The notes under the pieces: generated by a model | Told to the model about the DNA's origin: nothing | The model's input: only the letters and a program-made list of their open reading frames with translations | Databases searched by the model: none | Position numbers and translations under genes: made by a program | Shown here: positions 46,001-55,372 of the stretch, piece by piece | Layout of the letters: each line of letters opens with the position of its first letter | Position numbering within the stretch: the stretch's first letter is position 1 | DNA from: Hedera helix | Lineage: Eukaryota; Streptophyta; Magnoliopsida; Apiales; Araliaceae | Length of the DNA: 64,000 nucleotides | Direction of reading: 5' to 3' | NCBI GenBank assembly: GCA_947179155.2 | Contig: OX359266.1 | Coordinates: forward strand, 12,397,098-12,461,097

Positions 46001-47543
46001 GACAACTTGATTGTCTCGGCGGTTTACTACCGTAAAATATAACTTTGGACTTATTCAGAGTCTTTAAGTGCACACACTTCTTCTTACAGTCAATAACCGC
46101 CCCGTGACTCGATAGCCAATCCATCCCTAGGATTATATCAAACTCCCCCAGACGAATCGGTATCAAATCTACGTTAAGTCTAAACCCCCGTAATTCAGCA
46201 CAACAGTTCCTATGAATGTAGTCTACGGGAATGATTTCTTTGTTTGCTACTTCTACGTTCATAGGGTGTTCTAGCTTTTCTTGAGGTAAATCTAATCTCT
46301 TAGCAAAATCTTCAGAAACAAATGAGCAGGTAACACCCGAATCAAACAATACATATGCATTAATATCATTGATCGGGATGATACCTGACACCACGTCCTT
46401 GGAGTTGACTGCATCCTGCACAGTCATGTTGAAGGTGCGCGCCGTGGGTCGGTTGGCCTGACTGGCTGGCCCTCCAATGCTCAGCCTGTTGTTATTGTTG
46501 TTGTTGTTGCTGTTGCCTCTGTTGCCACTCCCAGTGTCTCCCTTCCTCTTTGGGCAGTCCTTGGCATGATGATCGGTTGCTCCACAGGAGAAACATACTC
46601 CCTTCATCTTCTTCGGGCATTGTGGAGCCATGTGCCCTGGCTGTCCGCAGCTATAGCAAACACTCTTCCCTTTCAAGCATTCACCCGTGTGGTTCTTACC
46701 ACAATTGTTGCATTTGCCCACTTTCTTAGCCTCTCCTCCAGATTTGTTACCTCCGGACGATTGACTCTCATTCCACTTTCGTTTATTGGGGTTGCTGCCT
46801 CCACTGCTCCCCGTCTTCTGTCCTTCATGACCTTTCTTCTTCTCCTGGTTGAATTTAGCCAGGGCCTCACTGCCACCCTCTGCAATGATTGCCCTTTCCA
46901 ATAGCTCTGCAAAGCTCTTGATTTTTAATACCGCTACAGAACGGTACACGCACGGCTTCAGTCCCAGCTCAAACCTCCGAGCCTTCCTAGCCTCCGTATC
47001 CACTTGATGAGTTCCAAACCTTGCTAACTCATTAAACTTGGCCGCATACTCGGCCACAGACATACTCCCCTGTTTTAGCTCGAGGAATTTCACCTCCATT
47101 TCTTGCTGCATGCTTTCTGGAAAGTAGTTTTCCAGAAACATTTCCTTAAAGCGTTCCCAGGTGATGACGCCTTCTCCCGCACGGCCCTTGTTGGCCTTCC
47201 ACCAGTAGTTCGCCTCCCCCTTCATCATGAAGGTAGCGAAACTAGTCTTCTGTGCTTCGGCCACCCTAGCGACCTCGAATACCTTCTCCATTTCCTCGAT
47301 CCAAGTCTGTGCTTCGATCGGGTTTAGAGTTCCTTGAAACTCCGGTGGTCCAACCAGTTTGAAGTCCTTAAAGTTTGCCAAGTGTGGCGCTGGCTGCGGT
47401 GCTGGTTGTACTACCACTGGTGGGGGTCTAGTTTGCATGGCTTCCGCCAGCATTTCTGCAAACATCCTCATAGGATTGGGTTGATCCCCAACCTCACTCA
47501 CTGACTCTGGGATACGTTGATTGTGTGGTCTACCTCTAGGCAT
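43005..47543 (-). CDS. Intact Tekay/Del gag-pol polyprotein with chromodomain
   Basis: There are 1512 codons without a break, from MPRGRPHNQR to YPFLFE. Gag capsid-like domain at about 60-235. Three CCHC-type knuckles at 278-330 (CNNCGKNHTGEC, CYSCGQPGHMAPQC, CFSCGATDHHAKDC). Poly-Asn run at 345-352. Protease DSG at 401-403. RT at about 590-770 with FIDD at 735-738. RNase H with D884, E921, D946 and D989. Integrase zinc site H1098, H1105, C1135, C1138 and catalytic D1168, D1229, E1265 (35 residues between the last two). GPF motif near 1403. C-terminal chromodomain at about 1463-1505 (HSVKVLWRNHAIEEATWELE). All catalytic residues are present. The chromodomain is thought to direct insertion to marked heterochromatin. 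Processing would be by its own protease in cytoplasmic particles. Confidence 0.97.
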   Translation of the reverse strand: MPRGRPHNQRIPESVSEVGDQPNPMRMFAEMLAEAMQTRPPPVVVQPAPQPAPHLANFKDFKLVGPPEFQGTLNPIEAQTWIEEMEKVFEVARVAEAQKTSFATFMMKGEANYWWKANKGRAGEGVITWERFKEMFLENYFPESMQQEMEVKFLELKQGSMSVAEYAAKFNELARFGTHQVDTEARKARRFELGLKPCVYRSVAVLKIKSFAELLERAIIAEGGSEALAKFNQEKKKGHEGQKTGSSGGSNPNKRKWNESQSSGGNKSGGEAKKVGKCNNCGKNHTGECLKGKSVCYSCGQPGHMAPQCPKKMKGVCFSCGATDHHAKDCPKRKGDTGSGNRGNSNNNNNNNRLSIGGPASQANRPTARTFNMTVQDAVNSKDVVSGIIPINDINAYVLFDSGVTCSFVSEDFAKRLDLPQEKLEHPMNVEVANKEIIPVDYIHRNCCAELRGFRLNVDLIPIRLGEFDIILGMDWLSSHGAVIDCKKKCVHLKTLNKSKVIFYGSKPPRQSSCLTMMQARKLLRKGCVGYLAHVVDTRRVEGELSQIPIVREFTDVFQEDIPGLPPDREVEFVIDLVPGTAPISKAPYRMAPVEMKELMVQLQELLDKGYIRPSVSPWGAPVLFVKKKDGSMRLCIDYRELNKVTIKNRYPLPRIDDLFDQLKGAKYFSKIDLRTGYHQLKVREEDIPKTAFRTRYGHFEFLVMSFGLTNAPAAFMDMMNRVFKQYLDKFVVVFIDDILVYSKTEEEHAEHLRITLEALRREKLYAKFSKCEFWLQRVQFLGHVIDKDGVSVDPAKVEAVINWEQPKTPTEIRSFLGLAGYYRRFIQDFSKIASPLTNLTRKTVKFVWSEKCEESFMELKKRLSQAPVLALPDDTGGFVVYSDASHKGLGCVLMQHGKVIAYAARQLKDYEKVYPTHDLELAAVVFALKIWRHYLYGEKCEIYTDHKSLKYIFTQKELNMRQRRWLELIKDYDCEILYHPGKANVVADALSRKGREKLLKLTNQEELVRDFERLELEIKYSMEADEKLFTVTASPTLLDKIKEAQEKDEDCDNVKKRIAEGEELKYKIDSTGLLRFEGRVWVPMDLELREEILQEAHSTRYSVHPGSTKMYQDLRQYFWWPNMKREVAECVSRCLTCQWVKAEHQRPSGLLQPLEIPEWKWEHITMDFVVGLPPTHKGLDAIWVIVDRLTKSAHFLPIRIRYNLEQLAKLYVKEIVSRHGVPVSIVSDRDPRFTSNFWKSLQARMGTQLRLSTAYHPQTDGQSERTIQTLEDMLRAVVMDLKGSWDDHLPLVEFAYNNSYHASIGMPPYEALYGRKCRTPLCWDEVGERRMLGPEMVQQAADTVQLIRNRLVAAQDRQKKYANLHRQKRDFDVGSIVFLKVSPWKGKIRFGKKGKLSPRFIGPFEILRRVGEVAYEVALPPELEHIHNVFHVSVLRPYKPDYKHVISYEPIQVEKDLSYEEVPVQILDRKEQKLRNKIIHSVKVLWRNHAIEEATWELEEEMRTNYPFLFE

Positions 47544-47946
47544 GATCTGCTAAAGAGCAAATCTTAGACTTATGCTTATAGTTCTACACATTATGTTAGC
47601 CAAATTAACATTTAAATTTAAACTATATATCAAGCATATTTGATTTAAACAAGGAAATAACTGCATTTATATTCATATACCAATGTTTTAGTACAGACTC
47701 AACAAGTGGCATACTTCTATAAACGCTCAAGGCACAAGTTGCCTAATAACGACTATCCTCTGACGAACAAAAGTGAGGATTCACAACCATCAACCCCTCT
47801 AATAGAACAAAAGTTGGGGTCTAACTGACATACTATGCATATATCAAAACATAATGACTTACAACAGCTGAAACGTCCCTAATAGAAACAAAAGGTGGGA
47901 CTCACTACTACCTATCAATACAACTAAAGATACTAACTGACAACAA
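47544..47946 (-). other. Spacer between the upstream ORF and gag-pol
   Basis: A non-coding stretch of about 400 bp. It has repeated GGGACTCACTA/AGGTGGGA-like words (for example 47805-47825 and 47880-47905) and no frame of note. The same spacer begins at 63685 in the second chromovirus. Confidence 0.5.
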
Positions 47947-48807
47947 TCAACGCCTGCTGCGACGAACTGCCCGACGGTAAGCCTGCCGAACCAACTCATC
48001 AACTACACGACGCCTAATCACGCGGCGACTACTGCCCGTCTCCCGAGGATACCTCATAACTCGGTCCCTCAAACGATCAAAGGAAACGTCTAAAGCATAC
48101 TCCAGAGTGTCAATCCTGGTGGATCTAACTCGAGTCTCTCTCTCCAAGTTGCCTACCCTCATGGTAGCCCTGCGCCAAGCCTCATGAATCTGAATCCGAT
48201 CTATTCGCTCCCGGTCGAGCTCAGCTCTGGTGGCATAAAGAACTGTCTGACTATGCATTTCTCTGGCGTTTAGCTGATCTACAGTCTGCCTAAGTTGCCT
48301 GTTTTGCAATGCTAGCTGCTGTACTGTTGGATTCGGCTGAGATGCAGCCTGCTCCAACTGCTGTATTTTGGCCTGCAATTCAGCCATCTTCTCCTTTAGC
48401 TCCACGTTCTCACCAGAGAACATGTAAGCTGCGTCCCTATACTACTCCTCAGTCTGCTGGTGTATCTGGTTCTGCGCCTCTAGGTGCTGAACCCTCTCCT
48501 CTAGCTCATCATTAGCCGTAGTCAGAGTATCAATGATGTCACTGGCGGTAGTGCCCATGCCATCAACATACTCAGCTGGCTCCTCATCCTCCTCATCCTC
48601 AGTATCGACCTCCTCCTCGCTGTACTGTCGCATCACTCCGCCCCAGACAGCGTCCTCTCGATCTCCCTCCTCGGGATCTGACTCTGGCTCCTCAACCGGG
48701 GATACAGGTGCAACGGGTGCATAACCTACATCCCGCTGCGTATCCATATGGATATCAGTATAAATCACCTCATCCACTACAGTACTCGACTGTCCTATCT
48801 CCGCCAT
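47947..48807 (-). pseudogene. ORF upstream of gag in the Tekay/Del element, acidic-coiled-coil-basic protein (one TAG)
   Basis: From MAEIGQSSTVVDEV (Met at 48805-48807) to RAVRRSRR, 286 codons in one frame. A single TAG at 48442-48444 splits it after IHQQTEE, and the frame resumes YRDAAYMFSGEN. Residues 30-90 are strongly acidic (EEPESDPEEGDRED, EEEVDTEDEEDEEP). Residues 90-210 show heptads of a coiled coil (NDELEERVQHLEAQNQIH, VELKEKMAELQAKIQQLEQA). The last 60 residues are Arg-rich (SSRRVIRRRVVDELVRQAYR). I recognise no named family. The TAG differs from CAG by one C-to-T change, so it may be a recent lesion, or read-through may be used. Position between primer site and gag resembles the extra ORFs known in some other plant gypsy lineages. 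Confidence 0.65.
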
Positions 48808-49032
48808 CCTACAATCACACAAATAACACATGTTAGTACCGCAATAAAATATATTCATTGATGAAATGAAATGATATTTTATCATGTACATCTCGGCTCG
48901 ATGGATTTTCTCAATCCATCTCCAAAAATACATAACATGATGAATCTCCCCGATTCATCTCCTAACGCACTCGATAAGAGTTTAGTACTAAGGTTATAAC
49001 CTAGGTTTCGCAATCCTAGCGTTTCTAACCTA

Positions 49033-49046
49033 CATCTCTGATACCA
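49033..49046 (-). promoter_or_regulatory. Primer-binding site of the Tekay/Del element
   Basis: On the minus strand TGGTATCAGAGATG starts three bases after the 5' LTR end. It pairs with the 3' end of initiator tRNA-Met, the usual primer of this group. Confidence 0.9.
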
Positions 49047-49049
49047 ACC

Positions 49050-52000
49050 TGTGACGCCTCCAAATTCAGGTTCCAAATATCCGAATCCGGTCATCACGAT
49101 CCAATACAAACATTCACCTCTAAACAACATACAATAACTAAATGCGGAATAATAAACATATGTTGTTCATTCAAAAGGTGTTACTAGTCCCAAGATACGA
49201 TAACCTTACACAAAAGTACACAAATACCCTTAATAAAGTTCTTAGGGTTTATATTACATAACAGTTAATTTAATTAACTATAAGACTGCATCTCGAAGTC
49301 TATTACTTCATCTTTCCTTTACCCTTGTTCTTTCCCGAAGTCTCGGGTTGCACTGCAATAAGGTTTCATGATATAGCAAGAGTGAGCAACTAGTTTGCTC
49401 AACAAGTTTAAATAACAATAAGGAACAATATATCATGAATGAAAAGGAATAGCGGAACAATTCAATAATGTGAATAACATAAGCAGGAATAATAATTTGC
49501 TTTTAAAATTAGGATAGTCAAATAGACTATGAACTATAAATATCCACAGGAGTCAATAGCAGGTTGACCCAATGGTTACTACCAGAAATATGTACCCGAG
49601 GGGATCAGCCTCAGTACAATATGTGTATGCATAACATTTAATTTCCGTATTTTTGTACCTGATATTAGATACAGGGTACTCCCCCATAATAAAGGGGTGT
49701 TCATAATAGTCTAAGAATTCGCATCTTCAATGATTTGGATAGCTTTTAAAATCTTTAACATCAATGTCTAGCCGAACAATGACTTAGACCTACTTTGAAC
49801 AGTTCTTTAAACAGTAGAACAGTAATTAAGTACAAGTCAATGACTGTACAATCTCAAGTGCAAAAAGTGCGAATAACAATAATATCGATGTGGAATAATT
49901 GTAAAGTAATCAAACCACTCAAAGCATGCTTGGAAATAACAGTTCAAGCTTAAATAAATAATTTGCTCAATGAAATGAGTTTAGAGATAAGGAACTTGCC
50001 TGTCTGCTCAGCTACAATAAATGTCTAGCTTTAACTAACTGGCTTTGAAAAGACCTAACATTAATAAAGTTGGTCTAATAATTAGTACGGCGTATTTGCA
50101 CAACTACACGCTCACTAAGGTACTTATTTATCATATAAGTACTAACACATAATTTACATTAGTCAAAATAATATTATTAACCTTATAGACCCTTAATCAT
50201 TTTAGGTTAATAATTTAATAAGTTAGAAGATATTTTTCTTAAGTGTTGGACACCTATTAAACCCTTAAACAACTTATTACAATTGTTTAATTAAAGCATA
50301 ATTAAGTTCAATTTATTTTATTAACTCGATCTCTATTTAATTACTATTTAATCTTGGTTAAATAGAAATTAATTAATTAACTCTAGTTATTATTTAAAAT
50401 AAATAATAACTAATTGTACTTATATATTATTTAATAATAATTAAATAATAAATAATTATTGATTCATTTTAACTTTCTTTAATTTAATATTAATCAACTA
50501 ATAGTTAACTAAGTAATTAACCTTACCTATTATTTAATTTAAGGAAATTAAATAATAGTTTACTCATTTTAATCCTCTTTAGTTATTATTTAATGTCAAT
50601 TAAATAATAATTAATTATTTAATTAATTTTAATTATTATTTAAGGTTAAATAATAATCAAATCATTCTTATTTATTATTTAAATTAAATAATAAATTACT
50701 AATCTAATAACTTAATTTCCATTAATCGTTATTTAATGCTAATTAAATAATAATTAATTACTTAATTATCCTTATTTATTATTTAATAATATTTAAATAA
50801 TAAATAATTACTTCATAAATTTTATCTCTCTTTAATTATTATTTAATAGGAATTAAATAATAATTTGCTAATTTATTACCTTTATTTATTATTAACATTT
50901 TAAATAATAAATAACTAATAAATTTATTTAACTTAACCATGATTTAGCTAACTAGATTAATATTTAAAATATTTAAATATTAAATTTAATTAAAAATATC
51001 CTCCCCAATATCATTTTTGTATTATTATTATTTTTGTTATAATTTTAAATTAGTTTTTAAATATTTAAATTAATTAAATTAAACCCGAATGACATTTCCG
51101 TAAATAAGTTGAAAACTAATACGAGGGCAGAATGGTAATTCTGCCAAGAAAAACACGGAGGGGAAAACTTGTAATTTCCCCGAAAATGTCGTCCGCGCAT
51201 GGCGCGCGTAATAAACTGAACGACCCAAAACGGTGCCGTTTTGAAATCCATTCTGCTGGCTTCCGCGCGAATGCGCGGAGTAGTTTATTTTCTTATGCCA
51301 AACGACGTCGTTTGGCTCCGCGTCTGGCGTGAACAGTGGTTCGCGCATTGCGCGGCAGTGTTATTTTTTTTTTCCATCCAAGCAGAATGTGAACAGTGTC
51401 CGACAATACCCATTTTAAATAAAAATATACCATCAAGTAAGCTTTAAATCCTCAATAAAAATCTAAAAAATTTACCAATCACCTTATATTAATTTATAAC
51501 ATGAAAAATTAATTTTTCATGATTTAATATCATTATTTTTTTATAAAAATTTTTACATCACATAAACTACCACAAATCATAACTTTTTGTGTATAACTCC
51601 ATTTTGAGTGATTCAAACTTTGTTTTTCTCATGATTTAATGTTCTATAATATTAGAACATTAAATCTAAGGTTTAAAAAAAAATATTTTTTTTGGTCATG
51701 AATTACAACACTTGTTTATACACTACTAAACACATATTTTAGCATATACAATATACCAAAATACAAACCAAACATATTAAACTCAAGCATGACATAAATA
51801 TTACCACTACACATTAATAACCATATTAACATGTTTATACTAACATGATGATTTATTTAATTTAAAAACAAACTTTATTTAAAATAACCATTACCTTGAT
51901 TTAATGGCTATTCTTCTTTTTCTTCCAAAATAGGTGGTGAAAGAAGATGACATGCACCAAGAACTCCTTCTCCTCTCTTAGTATTTTGCTCTCACTATTT

Positions 52001-52949
52001 TCTCACTCTCAAATGCTCTCTAGCTCTCTCTTTTGGTTTTGGAGCAAAAATGAAATAACATCTAACACTTTCAAGTATACTTGAAAAATTAATAGATACA
52101 CAATTATATCTATAATTTAGCCCATGCTCCTAGATGACAACTTACACAAGGAATGGGTTAAATGACTTGGTTGGTGAAAAGAGGAATGATCCATGTACTA
52201 GAAAAAAAATAAAACAAGCAACCATTAATTAAATAAATAAAAAATAAACTTAAATAAACAAAAATCAATTTTTTTCTCTCTCTCCTTGTATGCTCTCGGC
52301 TGACCACTTTTTCTTTGTCCCAAAATGCGAGTCACTTTCCATTTTTTTAAATAAATAGTTTAATTAAGTATTTTTCAAGTGGGCCAATCATTGGGATTTA
52401 ATTTAAAATACCAATTGGGCTCTTATTAAATTGTTTGGGCTACTAAATTGTCAAATTTTATTATTCTCCACTTGGGCCACTAATTGACCCATGTTGGGCT
52501 AATTTAATAATTTACACATTAATTATTCAATCCATGATTAAATAAATAATTAGATTGAATAAATAATTAAATATTCTAACCCATTAGTATTAAATTACTA
52601 AATGGACTAATAAATATTATTATTAATATTTCACATTATTTACATTAATTAATAATCATATTAATTAATTTATTATATTTAATTAACTTATTATATTCAA
52701 TTTAATTGAATATTTAATTAATAGGAAACTTATCAATTATTTTGATATTAAAACTTTAGGGTTTGTTCACTAATTTAAATAACATATTAGTGACTCCCTT
52801 TAATTAATTTCAGTAATTAATTACATAATCATTTAATCACATAATTAATTAATCACATAAAAAGATTTAAATAATCTCGTAAAACTAACTCGTCGGAAAT
52901 TAAATTAATAATTTAATTAATAATGACGTGGAAATTCTAGGACATTACA
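49050..52949 (-). repeat. 5' LTR of the Tekay/Del element
   Basis: It matches 39054-42952 with sparse substitutions (for example TGTGACGCCTCC against TGTGATGCCCCC) and small indels. It holds the same hairpin array and CpG-rich palindrome block. No gene is seen. Confidence 0.95.
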
Positions 52950-53654
52950 ACATTTCTTCTCTGGTTCAGCGTTATCTGCAGGCTAGCTTGGCTGTCTGTT
53001 CGACGATCGTAGAGTTCAGCTCTACGATTTGTACTTGATCAGTTCTTAAATTTTACTTGTATATTCTGTAGACTTCTTGCACATCTGTCTCTCTTTGACG
53101 ATCGTAGAGTTGTCCGGGCTGAGAGACGTACCTTTCACTGTACGAACATGCCGAATCGTAGAGTCTTCTTTGCTTGGAATCGTAGAGTCCATTCTACGAT
53201 CATATAGATTGATCAACCTAACAGATCTGATCTTTTCTAACTAAGTCTTTTCTAACTAAGTCATTTCTTACATTATTACATCATTATATATTGAAAGGAC
53301 TTTTACAGACTCTGACATACATAAATACAGCAATGATTCATTCTTATGCTACTCTGCTTATATCATACAACTTTTATGCAGAGTTACTTCTATTGAAAGA
53401 TCAACCTAACATTTCTGATCTTTATAATCTAAGTCCTTTGTACACATATATCTTTTAAAAGGACTTTTCAACATTTGAACCAGATCACTTTCATTCTTTT
53501 TAATAAGCAGGAGATAGTTTACAATAAGATCATATTTGTTTAAACAAGTGTGCAAATCACAGTATTTGAAATGAGTAATATATGTCAAGCACACATGACA
53601 ATGTAAACCCACAATTAGATTAACATATAATCACTTTGTCAAATAACCACATAA

Positions 53655-53815
53655 GCACTTTCAGAACATCTAAGCACATAATCAAGTAAGCACGTGAGCA
53701 CATTAACACATATGCACTTTCAGAGTATCTAAGCACATAATCAATTAAGTACATAAGCACATTAACACATATGCACTTTGTCAGATACATATTGACAATC
53801 AACCAAGTAAGCACA
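53655..53815. repeat. 59-bp tandem repeat in the Sirevirus solo LTR
   Basis: The unit GCACTTTCAGAnnATCTAAG...CATTAACACATAT occurs at 53655 and 53714, then a partial third copy at 53773 has lost its middle. Many GCACAT/GCACTT words occur. Confidence 0.8.
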
Positions 53816-54725
53816 TTTATCACAATCATCTTTGCACAACAATCATCATCATCAAATCAAAACAACCTCCAACAGACATGTTTTGCGGTAAAAGCCATAA
53901 CTTCTTTGTTATTCCATATTTTTGAGAGATTCAAGTTGGGTTCTCTTTATAACTCATATATGTAACTTTTTAGCCATATAAATCCACTTACCAACTTGTA
54001 TATTTCAAATTACATCACTAAATAGCACATGGTCACCTAGGGTTTTACCAGTAAAATTTAATATGAACTTTTCTTCCATTTATTTGCCTAACACACACAC
54101 CAAAACATGTATTAAACATATCAAACCATTAATCTATCAATATATCAAAGTTTTATACTTCTAGATCATCAAAATAACTTTTGATAGGTTAAAAATATAT
54201 TTTAACCATATAATACGTATATAAGTCATAAAAATGAAATAGATGAAGGTGTAGAGCACTTTTAAACCTTATAGTTTTGAATGCTCTTCTTCTTCTTGAA
54301 AGGAACTTGACTAATGACTCCACCTTGAATGTTTTCTAGCAATCTCTTTGATGGATTCAGAAACTCACAAGGGTTCTCTATCTTTTCTCTCAAAGAAGCT
54401 CTTTTTTTTTTTTTTTTTTCTCTAGATGTGCTTGCAAAATAACTAACAACCTAACTCATTGGTGATGCATTCTATTTATAGAACTTTGCTAATAACCATC
54501 AACCTTAACTAATCAACTAGCATTGGTTAAATTAAGGCTAATTGGTGATTACTATTTGATGGATTGACATTGTGAATGACAAGATAATTGACTAGGGTGG
54601 TTGAACCACCAAATCTTTGTGTACAAAAGAACCAACAATGAGCAATCAAATCACCCCAAGTGGGGCCCTAGAGTAGCCGGCCAAATGGTCTTTTATTGGC
54701 CATTTTTGCTTTATTTTTCCTAGCT

Positions 54726-54734
<9 letters not shown>

Positions 54735-54776
<42 letters not shown>
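54735..54776. repeat. (AC)n microsatellite in the chromovirus solo LTR
   Basis: About 21 AC units flanked by ATATAT on both sides. The related LTR at 55373-59099 has only AT repeats at the matching place (about 58615), so this expanded after the families split. Confidence 0.9.
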
Positions 54777-54783
<7 letters not shown>

Positions 54784-55228
54784 GATATATTGACCAACAT
54801 TTTGACTTCCCATTTGGCTCCACTTTGGACTTAGGAATTAAATATGTTGGGCTCATCCATTTAATTTGGTTGGACTCAATTTAATTGTTCTATTGCACTA
54901 ACATTAAGTAACATTTGTTACATTTAATTAAAACAAGCATTGGGTTAGTTAAATTATTACATGGATCAAGGTTTATTTAATTAATGGACTACTATGTTAA
55001 TTTATTGGACCTAGTTTAATACATCATTTGAACTTATAATATAATGCAATTAGATTTGCTTTAAATTAATTCTACCACCTTGTTTCCTTATTAAATAAAT
55101 ACACACATACATAAGTATATTCATTTTTGTTTACATAATACATAATTAATTAGTACAAAAATTTTAATTTATCGATAATAATTTAATAATTATAATTACA
55201 ATGACATATAGTATTCGTGGTCATTACA

Positions 55229-55372
55229 ATAACTATTGGAAAAAATTACGTTGTCTCTTCATCCTTATATCGTCAACACAATTGTATATCAATATTGAAA
55301 TATGTGTGTTAAGGTTTATAATCATTGTCATAAAGTTGTCGCTAACATGTCAGGATTATATTCTATGATTTT
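55229..55372. other. Short host spacer between two chromovirus copies
   Basis: 144 bp of ordinary AT-rich DNA, continuing the pre-insertion sequence left of 35140. No gene. Confidence 0.6.

Larger units (their letters stand above)
39054..52949 (-). mobile_element. Complete Tekay/Del-type Ty3/gypsy chromovirus
   Basis: LTRs are 39054-42952 (3899 bp) and 49050-52949 (3900 bp), TGTGA...CATTACA, with TSD ACATT at 39049-39053 and 52950-52954. On the minus strand the order is 5' LTR, Met-type primer site, an extra upstream ORF, an intact gag-pol of 1512 codons ending in a chromodomain, polypurine tract, 3' LTR. Long LTRs, three knuckles and a C-terminal chromodomain fit the Tekay/Del group. The two LTRs are almost the same length with scattered, mostly C/T or A/G differences. 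Of all elements in the window this is the only one with an undamaged polyprotein, so it is a candidate for recent or present activity. Confidence 0.95.
37027..53874 (-). mobile_element. Solo LTR of a second Sirevirus, split by a chromovirus
   Basis: The two parts are 37027-39053 and 52955-53874, about 2.9 kb. On the plus strand it starts TGTTAGTTCCCAGAGGCACA and ends CTCCAACA. The flanking TSD is GACAT (37022-37026 and 53875-53879). Read on the minus strand, its end has TTCAACCCCCCCTTCTAGAT and GGGAACTAACA, like the Sirevirus at 10927-22623, and it has many TCGTAGAG/CTCTACGA motifs. No primer site or gag is present, so it is a solo LTR from another family of the same lineage, almost twice as long as the first. 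Confidence 0.85.
35140..55228 (-). mobile_element. Solo LTR of a Ty3/gypsy chromovirus, split by a nested insertion
   Basis: The two parts are 35140-37026 and 53880-55228, about 3.2 kb together. They start TGTAATGACCCCAAATTCG and end TATTCGTGGTCATTACA, the same ends as the chromovirus LTR at 55373-59099. The flanks are ATAAT (35135-35139) and ATAAC (55229-55233), a 5-bp target duplication with one change. This shows a single LTR left by recombination of a full element. Orientation is inferred from the related element. It has five AT hairpin units (36416-36600) against thirteen in the relative, which explains much of its shorter length. It is the oldest layer of this nest. Confidence 0.85.

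Noticed and set aside
46566..46912. Plus- and minus-strand ORFs overlapping the gag knuckles
   Set aside because: Shadows of the intact polyprotein in other frames.
54696..54884. ORF with a Thr-His run
   Set aside because: The run is the translation of the (AC)n microsatellite.
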